Translations under genes and position numbers: made by a program | In this document: positions 47,074-58,028 of the stretch, piece after piece | Layout of the letters: the number at the start of each line of letters is the position of its first letter | How positions within the stretch are numbered: the stretch's first letter is position 1 | NCBI GenBank assembly: GCA_963556695.1 | Contig: CAUWAG010000011.1 | Location: 372,001 to 436,000, forward strand | Direction of reading: 5' to 3' | DNA: 64,000 nucleotides | DNA from: Anthostomella pinea | Lineage: Eukaryota; Ascomycota; Sordariomycetes; Xylariales; Xylariaceae | The notes under the pieces: generated by a model | Databases searched by the model: none | Told to the model about the DNA's origin: nothing | Seen by the model: only the letters and a program-made list of their open reading frames with translations

Positions 47074-49617
47074 CTAGCTTATGTATATCGGAGCCACCCG
47101 GTCATCGCCATCGTTATCCCCGCCAAACGCCACTCGATGGACAACGCAAGGCCCAACCAGCTTGTGAATCCCCTGCAGGGCCGTTGTTTCTCTTACCGTC
47201 GACCCCGGACGCAGAACGACCGGCCACCGCGATCCCCGTACAGTAAACAACCCATCCCCCGCCCTCGCCCAGGCGGGAGCGAGACCAAGGCTGCCATCAC
47301 GGGACCTAAAAAGCCGCCGATCTTTGGCTCTAAAGTTGATCCGGTCGGTAACGCGGGATAGTTCCCGATCCTCGTATCCGCCGGTCCATGGCTGACGATG
47401 CTTGGCCCACCAGGTATCGAATAGTGTGCGGTTCCGCATCACGGCGAAGGGGTCTTCGCCGTGGAAAATAAGACCGATGTGCTTTCCTTCTACGTTAACC
47501 TGCAAGTCCTTGCCGACTAGTGTCTTCCATAATGACTCCCACAAGTCTCCATGTTTCGTTTGCGTTTGCCCCTGGTCATGGTCGTGTTCCAGTCGTAGGA
47601 AGCGAGTCCACTCCTGCAGCACAAGCCCATGCGCTTCCCAACTGACACGGTCCCATTTAGATTGAGACCACGTGGGAAAACTGGCGTATACCGAATCACT
47701 GAGCTCTTCTATCTGGTCGAACTCGCAGCCATCGACGTCGAGAACGCCGGGCGAAGCCAATCGAGCGACCTGTGGTGGTTCTAGTGGAGGGCTCCAGGAT
47801 GGCGGTTTGGTGTCTCGAAAGCGGTACCGCAAGAGGTTCGTCAACTCGTCTCCCGCGGGCGCAGAGCTCCAGTCCAAAACCCACGACGGTAGGTTCGGCA
47901 CATCCGAACTAGTAGTCTCCTCGTCGCGCTTGGGGTTTCCAAGTGCCCAGACGTCAAAGGAGCTCATTTGCATGATGATGCCAAAGGTGAAAGCCGTGTA
48001 TATTTCGCCAACATTTTTAGTGTAGTCCGGCCGCACAGTGGCGAAGCTGGCGTTGGCCATGCTGTAAAATGCAAACAGCTTATCCCGCGCATCAGACGCC
48101 TTCTGCGGCCGACATTTATGCAGCACGAGGAGTGCGCAGTCCCTGCGGTACGCGGCGGAGATGTTCTTGTCGCCCCTAGCCAGCTCGGAAAGATTCCTGA
48201 TGCCGCGAAGCTGCCACATGTGTTCCACCAGTCGTCTCAGTTGAGGCACCAGACGGCGATTAACCGTGTTTCCCTCTGGGTCGGGACGTGCGAAGAAGGC
48301 GCAGCATTCGCTGAGGTGGCTACTTAGAACATTCAGTCCCTTGAGCAAGGTGGTTTGCCATGGGATAGCGCTGGAACCGAAGATCACGGTGGCGTTCTCT
48401 GACAAGGTGAGCTCCTGTAATGTCCAGCTGCGGGTGAACCAGTCAGAGCTCAGGAACCAGTCGATCGCGTCGGCTAGTTGCACGGCATGGCCGTTGCCGT
48501 ATGCCACGTTTCCGCTGGCGTCGACGGTGAATGACTGGAAGTCCCACAAGTGCGGTGGGCCAACAGGTTCTCTGGCGAGACACTCGATGGCGTTGGTAAG
48601 GAGAGTGCTCCAGCTGAAGTCCAAGTCGGTCTGTCCCTTGTCTTTGGAGGGAGCGGTGCAGTCGTCGCCGATCCATACGAATACCTCCGCTGCACAGGAA
48701 TAAATCGTCGCCATCTGCGCGACTTGGATGCTCTTTTCCTCGTTGTCCTGCTGGTTGATACAGAGCGCGTCGATCCAGAGCGGCGAGTGCATACCGCGCG
48801 CCCGCAGGCGTCTGAGGGCTATCACAAGGTTCTGCTGCACGGGAACAGAGTGGCCGTTGATGCTGATTGTTTCGCCTGCAGACTCAAAACCCCAACAATA
48901 CGACAGGCATCGGTAGCTCGGCACCTCTCCCTCTCCCATAGACGCCGTGGTCATGTGGCATTGGACCTGTTCATGCCACTCTCCAGGCATGATGTAGCAC
49001 AGACGGAAGAGCTTCTTGGTGTGATCGAGAGGGGCATATAGGATGGCAGACGTTGCTCGTTCGGCATCAATCTTCTCTTCAAGCGCTGTCCGATGTCCAT
49101 AATGTTGCAACTGTGGGCTGGTACCTTTAGTCGTTACCGGCCGTAGCGAACCGCCGGCGCAACAGACCAGCTGACTCAGACACAGTGAGTCCCGGCGCCA
49201 TTCACCGCCGATAGTGCATAGCTCAGCAACCAAGTGTGTACCTTCGATCCGCACGTTACGGGCCGAATGGTGGAATTTTTCTCCTGCTGTGTCGAAATGG
49301 CCGTTGTTGTTTCCGAGAAAGTAATCCAGTCTGATGAAACGCTTGCAGTACTCTCCGACACCACCGACGCCGTCGTCGTACCGCACCCGGCAGAAAGCCA
49401 CAACAAGTGTGTCCCCAACCAACCTGACGTTCTTGCAATCTTCCCGTGGAGATGCGTTCAGTACCGCCCAGGATTGATCGTCCTTCCAGGCTTGAAACGT
49501 AGCGTGATCAAAACGAAACTCAGATGCGTCGAACTTCCGGTTCTCGTTATCCAGCATAGTGTCGAGATCAATGACGCTGGTCGAGCGAGTAGTGACTTGC
49601 AATGTAGGTGTTGCCAT
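47074..49617 (-). CDS. CVNH-HET fusion protein (heterokaryon incompatibility type)
   Basis: A single uninterrupted frame of 847 codons begins at the ATG at 49617 in a good context (CAACATGG). Residues about 56-152 form a cyanovirin-N homology domain with its two half-repeats: CKNVRLVGDTLVVAFC then FIRLDYFLGNNNGHFD, and ARNVRIEGTHLVAELC then GGEWRRDSLCLSQLV. Such domains bind mannose glycans. Residues about 235-390 are a HET domain: YRCLSYCWG, LWIDALCINQQDNEEKS, MATIYSCAAEVFVWIGDD and WFTRSWTLQELTLS. The C-terminal part has the usual end of HET proteins (VRGSRWPVVLRP, then HKLVGPCVVHR). HET proteins trigger cell death on non-self contact between fungal strains. No signal peptide or membrane segment is obvious, so it is probably cytosolic. 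It is intact, has no intron, and lies in a GC-balanced island between transposon-rich blocks. The lectin-like N-terminus as a sensor is inference. Confidence 0.9.
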   Translation of the reverse strand: MATPTLQVTTRSTSVIDLDTMLDNENRKFDASEFRFDHATFQAWKDDQSWAVLNASPREDCKNVRLVGDTLVVAFCRVRYDDGVGGVGEYCKRFIRLDYFLGNNNGHFDTAGEKFHHSARNVRIEGTHLVAELCTIGGEWRRDSLCLSQLVCCAGGSLRPVTTKGTSPQLQHYGHRTALEEKIDAERATSAILYAPLDHTKKLFRLCYIMPGEWHEQVQCHMTTASMGEGEVPSYRCLSYCWGFESAGETISINGHSVPVQQNLVIALRRLRARGMHSPLWIDALCINQQDNEEKSIQVAQMATIYSCAAEVFVWIGDDCTAPSKDKGQTDLDFSWSTLLTNAIECLAREPVGPPHLWDFQSFTVDASGNVAYGNGHAVQLADAIDWFLSSDWFTRSWTLQELTLSENATVIFGSSAIPWQTTLLKGLNVLSSHLSECCAFFARPDPEGNTVNRRLVPQLRRLVEHMWQLRGIRNLSELARGDKNISAAYRRDCALLVLHKCRPQKASDARDKLFAFYSMANASFATVRPDYTKNVGEIYTAFTFGIIMQMSSFDVWALGNPKRDEETTSSDVPNLPSWVLDWSSAPAGDELTNLLRYRFRDTKPPSWSPPLEPPQVARLASPGVLDVDGCEFDQIEELSDSVYASFPTWSQSKWDRVSWEAHGLVLQEWTRFLRLEHDHDQGQTQTKHGDLWESLWKTLVGKDLQVNVEGKHIGLIFHGEDPFAVMRNRTLFDTWWAKHRQPWTGGYEDRELSRVTDRINFRAKDRRLFRSRDGSLGLAPAWARAGDGLFTVRGSRWPVVLRPGSTVRETTALQGIHKLVGPCVVHRVAFGGDNDGDDRVAPIYIS

Positions 49618-51582
49618 GTTGATCGCTGCAATGCCCTAGCTGGGCATAAGTCCATGTCAAGATGCTGTATCAATGTCTTGGCCCGAGACACTTCATGTCG
49701 AGATGTTGTATTGTGCGGGTAGACATAAGCCGTCGAGTACTGCACCGTTTGAGACGTAGCTGCTGCATGAGTTCTAGATACCTAGACACATGCTGATATT
49801 CGCTATCGTCCGAGAGTGTCCCTGGCGAGGGCCGCGGGGTCTTCGATATGCGGCCTTGAAGTGGCCGACAAGGTGGACTTTAGATTTGCAGAAGGGTTGG
49901 TGAGCTCGAACGTTTGGGCGGCCTGACGACGCTGTGCCTCATAACGTTGCTATTGAAGAGCACATGATTTACAAATGGCGGTCTGAGGAGCTTCGGGGCG
50001 GGGTTCGGGTCGACGAGGGGTAGGGAAGATCTACCAGGGGTAGAAACACGCGCATGTTGGTACCTAAAATTCCAAATCACAGGGTGGAAATTCGGAAATA
50101 CTGGAATGACCATATATGAATAAGCAGTTTTAGTTTAATACGCCACTTCTAATGCTTATTCCGATTCGATGAATACCGTTGTTTGTAAGGACCGGTGGTC
50201 TACGGAGACTTATGAGGGTTCGGTGTAGCTAGAGACTGTCCAGGCCTCGCTTTGATGCAATTCGAGGTGACGACGGGTTGACGAGAACGGTTCACTGGTG
50301 CAGGACACTGTTTCAGAAGCGCGATGATTATCATAATCCAGTGTATGTGTTCTGCCAGCCGGCCGCGTTGCCGAAGTCCTTCCTAGGGTCCCTGATTCAA
50401 ATGTCGGGCCCAAAACCTTGACCGGCTCATTGACTCTCATCGTCATACAGGTAGGTGATCATGAAATCCAGCTCGCACCCAGGGCCCTAACGTCCCGCGT
50501 AAGGCTTGACGGCATTTACGCAGATAATCAATTGATATGGATAGGCGCCTGGGCTTGGAAAGGAGGTGACGCAATCTCGCAGTGTGCTGGGTTGCCTGGT
50601 GGAAGTCTGGTGTGCGATGGCTCACTGTAGGTGCCTTTGTGCGACTCCTGATGGCTATGTAAACAACACGAGAGGATATATGTAGTGGCTACAGTATGTC
50701 GATGCGTTGCCAGCGCATCGGGAAACCGAGACTGTGGTAATAAACTGCACAGACTCATCGGCTTCAGGTCCGTAAAGAGCCCGGTACCTTATCTTGAGAA
50801 GTACTGCTGTCAGTAACTAACCTGCATCTTGTGTGGGCTTAGGGAAAGGGGCAAAAGTGATGTATTGGTCTAGTGTGGTCTGACTATATAGAATACCTGC
50901 CGAGACCCCCCTGTATCAGGTACGGAGCAACGGACACAGTGCAATCGGCCCCTGGAACCGCATGCCTCGTCACAGGCTCCATCATCGTCAATGTGCTTGT
51001 GGACATGGCGCCGACTGCGAGAACTCGAGCTCGGCAACTCGGGTAGGCTGTCCTTACAGCCAGCTCCCAGTCCCTGTCCCGGTTCTCAGTGGACATGGAG
51101 TAGAACCTGCGATTGACGCACGCCATGAAGCGGTCGAAGGTCATCATGGGCAGTGTCGTAGCCCGGGTCAAGTCGCTGCAGTTGAAGTCGGACGATGGAA
51201 GCTTGTCGAGCGAGAGGATGTATGCGACTTCTGTATCCCTCATTAAGCATCACGTCCCAGAGCCATCGTCGCTCATTATATGCTTTGCCTCAACCCGCTG
51301 GGAAGACTTCTGCTTCCTCGCCAGGTCGAACGGTCGCTAGGGGAGTCGTCTCTAGAACAGACGTGTTCCTCAACGCCAGAGTGACCTCGTCGTCGTGTTT
51401 GCTGCTGATGGATGTCTCCTTCAAGGTCGCCGTCGCTTCCCGACCAGATGACGCGCCGTGCCAGGGGACCACCTCCATCCAGCCAGCCAGCCAGCTGCTG
51501 CTGATGGCGTCTCCTCCCAAGGGGCCCCTTGCAGCCGGCTTCCAACAGGCAACACCTCTGGTGCACGTCACTTCACGCTGGT
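49618..51582. other. No confident gene
   Basis: Frames up to about 120 codons occur, such as 50884-51243 on the minus strand, without recognisable domains. Confidence 0.4.
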
Positions 51583-51643
51583 AGTCAGTATGTCAGTATG
51601 GTCAGTTATGTCAGTACCGGTATGGTCAGTATGGTCAGCATTC
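51583..51643 (+). repeat. GTCAGTATG microsatellite
   Basis: About six GTCAGTATG-like units, some with small insertions. Confidence 0.75.
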
Positions 51644-51868
51644 AGCCAAATGATGATCGCGAACAACAGACTCTACACCCGGACCTGTGTACATCTAAAT
51701 GATGCGGTTAAAACGCCAGAAGTTACCAGCTTGGAGGGGCCTGTCAGACATGAGGGTCTGTCATCAGCCAGCGCACCCCCGTGCTATCCAACGCGACACT
51801 ATGCTCCCTCTGCGCAGACTGCGATGCCAGACAGTCAAAATGCCCAGCACCACTGCCACCCACAGGGC

Positions 51869-52942
51869 TTCCCCTCAGCAGGTCCTAACAACAATATTAC
51901 TCTGCTGCTTACAGGACCCTGTCGCAAAGCAAGTCGTCAGCCATGAAGCCCCCAGCGCCATCTGCCCTCTGCGAGACTGCAATGCCACAGTCAAAAAGCC
52001 TCCTGCGCCGACTACAGGCGAAGCAGGGCTTACCTCAGCAGATAGTAACGACAAGGCTACTCTACTGCTTACAGGACTCTCTCGCACAGCTGAGTCATCC
52101 ACAAAGGGCTGCCAGACAGCCACAAAGCCTCCAGCGACATCTGTAGGCGAAGTAAGGCTACCCTCGGCAGGCCGTAACGACAAGGCTACTCTACTGCTTC
52201 AGGACCCTTTCGCACAGCTAAGTCGCTGTCGGAATTTAATGATTTTGATTTGATTGTATTTATCGTGGGTGCAGTCCCTCCACAGGGCAAACCACGCCTC
52301 CCAGAGCCATTGCATCGCAAGGTTGTAGAGGTGTCAGTCTAGATACATTCAGATCCGCGCACGAGCCTATCCTCGCTGTAGCGGTACCAATCTGGAGTGT
52401 CCAGATGGTTTTTAGTCAATCCCCAAGCACGATTCCGTCAGAAAAATCTCCTATCCAGTGACAAAGCGACCCAGTGAGCCTCAGTCCTCTGGTGTACACA
52501 ACGTTCCAATAGCCGTTCCATATATGTCGCATTGGTGGGTGAAGTAGGTGTTTGTTATCTGCTGGCGAGGGAAACCACAAGGGGAAAAACCTCGCAAGAG
52601 TGGGTATTATGGAGACAAACTGCTTGGCTATCGGGCTCTGCGATAATGGGGCCTCTCCACTGTCGTGTGCTGGTTGTCGACTCGCACAAACGAGAACACA
52701 ACCAGGCGCATTTGACCATTGCGCCATACGGCCAGTCGCTGTCGGAATACACAGTCAGGAAGCCTCCTGTACCAACGCCGATGCCAGACAGCGAGACAGC
52801 CACGAAGCCCCCAGCACAACTGCTGTGCTCGCGGACTGCAATGCCAGACAGTCCAGAAGTGCGCCGACTGCAGGCCAAGTAGGGCTTACCCTCGGCAGAT
52901 AGTTACAACAAGGTTACTTTACTGCTTACAGGACCCTAAAGC
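51869..52942 (+). repeat. Minisatellite family M, plus orientation
   Basis: Units with the core GGCTACTCTACTGCTTACAG start near 51869, 52027, 52155 and 52882. Between them lie ATGCCAGACAGTC-type and AAGCCTCCTGCGCC-type stretches. The array is interrupted by a LINE stub at 52236-52733. Reverse-complement relatives lie at 42018-42336. Confidence 0.8.
52236..52733 (-). mobile_element. 5'-truncated LINE copy (498 bp)
   Basis: Reads on the minus strand into the same 3' end as LINE A (GGCTCTGGGAGGCGTGGT...ATAAATAC) with an AATCA-type tail. The flanking 15-bp duplication AGTCGCTGTCGGAAT is perfect (52221-52235 and 52734-52748). Removing the insert restores the surrounding minisatellite. Confidence 0.9.
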
Positions 52943-53199
52943 CATTTGCCCTTCGCGCAGAATGCAATGCCTGACAGTCAAGTCTCCTGTGCCAACCCCA
53001 ATATTAACGTCAATGAAGACGAACTGGCGGCTAGCCTCAGAGCCGATGATGTGTGCTCATCGAAGACGGCGTAGACGGCTCCCAAGACTGGTCCGATACC
53101 AGTGTCAGCCGACTTGAAGCACCGAGCGTGGTGGCCAAACCCTTCATGTGATGCTCCTGTTCCCCACGATCCAGACACGATCTTTGTCAACACGGCTTC

Positions 53200-53690
53200 C
53201 GTCGCGGTCTGCCAGACCAACAGCGGGCCCCGACTGTTGCGGCTTGCCAGGCCAACAACGCTTCAATATTGCCAGTTGGTTGAATCACCCGACCAACACC
53301 ACCCTCGTCGACAGGCTTCACCGCGGTTTGCCAGACCGAAAGCAGCCCCCGAGTGTCGTGGCTTGCCGGGCCAACAACGCTTGCTTGCCAGCTGATTGGT
53401 CCCCAGACCAACCAACACCATCCTCATCGACACATTCCTACCGCGGTTGCCAAACCGACGGCGCACCTGTGACTCCGAGGCCAACAACGCTTGCCAGCTG
53501 GTCGGATCCCCAGAGCCGACCAACACCACTCTCGCCGACACAATTTCACCGCGGTTGATCAGACCGACGGCGGACCGTGATGGCTCCCAAGCCAACTCCC
53601 ACTTGCCAGTTGGTCGGATCCCCAGACCAGACCAACACCATCTGCGTCGACACATTCCAACCCCACGGCGGTTTGTCAGACCGACTGTCG
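53200..53690 (+). repeat. Tandem repeat, about 110-130 bp units
   Basis: The core ACCGCGGTTTGCCAGACCGA, then CCAACAACGCTTGCCAGCTG, then GATCCCCAGACC and ACCAACACCA recurs four to five times. Frames on both strands through it are repeat-driven and not taken as genes. Confidence 0.8.
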
Positions 53691-53799
53691 AACAGACTGT
53701 GAATGTTACGAAGTAGTACTGCCTATGGTCGCGAGCCAATGAGTGCTGGCTCTGCTCGGACCGAATTAGGACTGACTTCCTTGGTGTGACCAGCGCCGG

Positions 53800-54060
53800 C
53801 GTCCCGGGGCAACCAAGAGTAAAGCCAACGAATCCGACGAAAACGAAGCAGATGATGATTATATGAATGTCGACAACAAGCTCAAATTGGACGCTGGAAC
53901 TGTCTTGGGCAACCAACCACAACAAGCACGGACGGACGCCCTTCCAATCAAGGCAGGGAAGGCCGGGTCGAACTTGAGTGCCGGTTCTTCCGCTGCTGTC
54001 AAGGGGTTCAGCGGCTCAGGGATTAAGGTAGTCGGGACAGTGCTCCTCGTGGTGCCCATC
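53800..54060 (+). pseudogene. Broken paralogue of the AT-hook fragment
   Basis: Reads NESDENEADDDYMNVDNKLK and LDAGTVLGNQ, matching KNQLDLDARNVLEP of the copy at 44430-44836. The DNA that should encode the AT-hook has a 4-bp GGAC duplication near 53931, which shifts the frame and removes the GRP core. A serine/glycine-rich tail follows. Confidence 0.55.
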
Positions 54061-54243
54061 TGTGTCGCGTTTCCTTATTGCTCGGTCAGTTAGCTGGATA
54101 CATACCGGTATGTTAAGTGAGTCTTGTTATTACAAATCTTTTTACAGGGCAGCCAGGGTTCTTCTGCTTGATATTTTGACAAAAAATAGATTGCGCGTCT
54201 GCTGGCGTTTCGTTCAAGGTATAGATAAAAAAACATAATCCTG

Positions 54244-54278
54244 GTCGCTGTCGCTGTCGCTGTTGCTGTCGCTGTCGA
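54244..54278. repeat. Hexanucleotide GTCGCT microsatellite
   Basis: About six tandem units of GTCGCT, one with a T substitution. Confidence 0.85.
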
Positions 54279-54639
54279 TACATGTACACGCTGGTGTAAA
54301 TAAGGGTCTCGCTGTGAACGCAATTCATGTCGGGCGCTAAAGCGGTCATATATGGAAAGAGAGGCGAGCAGGCCAGGCTTTGTACACCTCCATGCCTTCC
54401 TGTTTGAGTTTCATCCACTAGAGATAGCACCATGCCGTTATCTCTACATCTCGTTTCGCTTCCAAGCTCCATGTCGACAACCGGCCCTTACCGACCGCTA
54501 TCAAAAAACCGAACTACCGTCTTTGGTATAAGCGCCAGGTTAGTCCTTGTCCTGCCTGTCTAGCCGTCTATCTACGAAGACATATAACCGCCGCCAACCC
54601 CTCCATCCTAAGTATCCGCGTTCATGTGGTCCCCTACAG

Positions 54640-57600
54640 CTCCAGCAGTGAGTCTCGTCGCCACGTCGAGTCTAAGGTTCCGAACAACTTAACGGACATC
54701 AACATATTGGTAAAGTTAACGTTAATATCTACGTTAACTGAATCTACTAAGACCCTTATAACTTCAGCAACTAACTTAACAAGAAAATTATCGTAAGTTA
54801 GAAAATTAACATAATAAATAAATAATATTACTTCCAAATAAACAAAACTTAGTAATAGTTTAACTGCTTTTAAAGCTACGATTTAATAATAACATTATAA
54901 ATTGCCTTATAAATTGTTAATTGTTTTAATTTAAGTTATAATATCTTTAGCGCGCAAAAACCTACCGAACCTATGTACATATAAAACTAGGATAATTTAT
55001 ATAATTTTGAATATATAATACCTTTTATGTTAAACTGTTATTTATGTAATAATATATTTTACTTATATTAACGAACTTTTCCTAGTAAACCGATTTTTTT
55101 TCCTTTTATAAAATTCGCGACATTTTATTATAAATAATCATATTAATTATAAGCTTAACATGCCCTTACAGCTAATAGTATAACCTTTTTAAAACAAAAA
55201 GGCTTATTATTATCCGCTTTATTAATATTATAATTTAATGAAGAAAGATAGATCCACCTTGATTAAATTAAAAGATTTATTCAATCTAAGCGCGTTTTTT
55301 ATTCAAAATAGGCTTAACATGATATTAAGATCATATAAACGCGTATTGAAAATAAAGTAATAACATATTTAACTTTTTTATACGAACTATTCTTTGATTA
55401 TTTAATATTATAATATAATTACGAATATTAATTAAATACGATATCGTTATTTTTCCCGCTAAATCTTTTAAAATCAATATCTTCATATTTAATTAAAATT
55501 TCAATTAATTTAAATCTATTACTTTAACACCGATAATTTTCGTTTTTTTAGAACATAGTACGAATATTAACTTTAACTTTAAACCTTTTAAAGCTTAGAA
55601 TTCACTTAAAAAGGTAGAAATATATTTATATAATAATAACCCTTTAAACATAATATTTAAAAAACCTTTATTTATGAATAAGTTTACCGCGCGTTACAAA
55701 CCCAAAGTATTATTCACCGTGACATGGTGATTCACTCAAAAATGAAGTTAAAAAACTATAAACTTATATAATTATTAACATTAGAGATATGTTATGATAT
55801 TTATAGGTTAGTTACAAAATACTAATGATTTTAAAAACATTGGTTAAAACCTGGCTAAAAGCCGAAAAAAAACCCTCTGATAAAGCTAAAATATATCCAC
55901 CTTTCATAAAATAAAATAATTTCAATATAACGAATTTTCAAAAATAATAAATAACGCATTCTTTATAAATAAACTTTTTAAAAAAGCTTTTAATAGCTTG
56001 TTCTTAAATAAATTATAAAAATTAATCTATACCTTATAAAAGTAAAATCCTTACAACACAACGTTGTATTTAAATACCCTAAATTCTTTTTTTATAAATA
56101 TAAAGACCAACGTTACAATTAATACGATACGTAAAAAATTAAAACCGGATTTTTTAAACATTAAATATAGGTTAAAGAATATTATAAAACACGCTTAACC
56201 TTATTTATATTTCATTTGATAAATAAAGGTTTTTTAGCCGTTATAAGTAATATGAAATTACCTGCCTTTTTTTATAACGGATATAACAAGCTTTATAAGC
56301 TAATTGTTGATATATTAACCAACTTTATACAGCACACTAGTAACAATAATAAAGAACGCTGTGCATAAATACATGTAGAAATATAGCATTAAAATAAAAT
56401 CGGCTTTTAAACTTAAATAATGTCAATATTATAAAAATAATAACATACCGCTCTAATATTAAACTTAAATTTAATGATAAAAGAAAAAAATTACCGCTAC
56501 ATTCACTACAACTTTAATATCTCTTTTAAGTATCTTCTTTTAAATTTAAGTTATAATAACTTTAAATTATAAGTCGATGAAAATTAAGCGATAAATATAT
56601 GTAAATATATATAGTAATAGAAAAGCATTAAATAAAGCATATAATATTAACGGTGAAATTGACGAAAAATTCGCCTTACTATTATATTTTACACTTATAA
56701 TAGCACGAATTTAATAAACCTTTAAACTTAAAAAATGTAATTTCAAATAATATAACGTTTTAAAAATTTTAATATTATATGCTTAGGCGCTTTTTAAAAG
56801 TTTTGTCTATATATACAAATCTTTTAATAACATTAAAAAGCAAGAAAAAAACAAAAAACTGGATAAAAAAGATTTAACAATCTTTTTAAAAACAACGATC
56901 TTATATTATTTAAAAAAAAACTAGCTAATAGAAAAGGGTTAAATAACTCTAGTAATTATCCTTAATATCATTTCGATGTATATAAGTATTATAAACGAAT
57001 TGAGAATTAATAACATGATTTACTAGTATAATTATAAACATGTTTATTTATATAGTAATGCTTAATTAAAAAAAAAAGGGTTTGTTGAAAAGTTGGAAAA
57101 GTTGAAACCTAAGTTAATGACGAAAGACCTTATGATAATAACCATAATAAAGTTATGATTAATAACGAATTAAATACTTCAAATAAATATTTAAATAAAG
57201 TAGACAAATGTCATATTTATTACGCCATTGTAGCCATCTATCTTATATATTATTAAAATTAATTTCAAAACGTTAAACTAATCGCTTTAAATAAGGTTTG
57301 AATATTATGAAAATAATTGTTTGAATATAATTAAGCTATAATAATATTTTGATAAATATAATAAAACTTAAAAACAATAATTATAGACTTTTCATAAAGC
57401 GTTAAAAAACTAAACTTAAAGCTCTTTACAGAAATAGCAAAAAGAAATTAATAAAAGTATATAACGAATAAAGGTTTCTAAAGGTAATAAATATAAGCAT
57501 TAATAAGATATCTGTCATAAACGTCACGTATATATTAAAAGTCTTATTAAATATTAATACGAAAAGGAAATTTAAATATTTATAATCATCTTAAATAGAC

Positions 57601-57928
57601 TCTAAGTTTCTTAAAGATTAATTTATATTTATTAAAAATAGCACGTTTCTTAGTAATAAATTGAGTAATAATAAGCTCAACGTATAACTTTGGTAGTAAT
57701 ATTATTAGTATATATTAAAAGTTAAGATTTTAAATACAAGCTTGTATAATTTAAAAAATTGTTATAACCTTTATGGCTTGAAAAAAACTAATCAACCTTT
57801 ATAATTATTCTAAAGGTATTAACTAAATGAATAAAATTATTGTTCTTTTTAATTATATAATAAATATATTATAAATCATTAAAAGTCATATTATAATAAC
57901 GAATTAAAGAAGTTAATTCGATTAAATC
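54640..57928. other. AT-rich desert, RIP-like
   Basis: About 3.3 kb of very AT-rich DNA with stops in all frames. No terminal repeats or protein remnants could be identified. Confidence 0.65.
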
Positions 57929-57930
57929 TA

Positions 57931-57973
57931 ATGTAGCTGACAAGCGAGTTGACATCACAAGCGAGTTGGCACT
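57931..57973 (+). repeat. Left terminal inverted repeat of the Fot1-like element
   Basis: ATGTAGCTGACAAGCGAG and a second ACAAGCGAG 20 bp later; such subterminal doublets are typical transposase binding sites. Confidence 0.85.
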
Positions 57974-58028
57974 CGTCATGAACTTTCCAACCAATACGAT
58001 TCAAACCATCATATCTCCACCAACAACA

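Noticed and set aside
47968..49722. Long plus-strand frames opposite the HET gene
   Set aside because: They are shadows of the 847-codon minus-strand gene, which has clear domains.
53148..53925. Frames of up to 220 codons on both strands
   Set aside because: They follow a GC-rich tandem array whose units stay open by chance; no domain is present.
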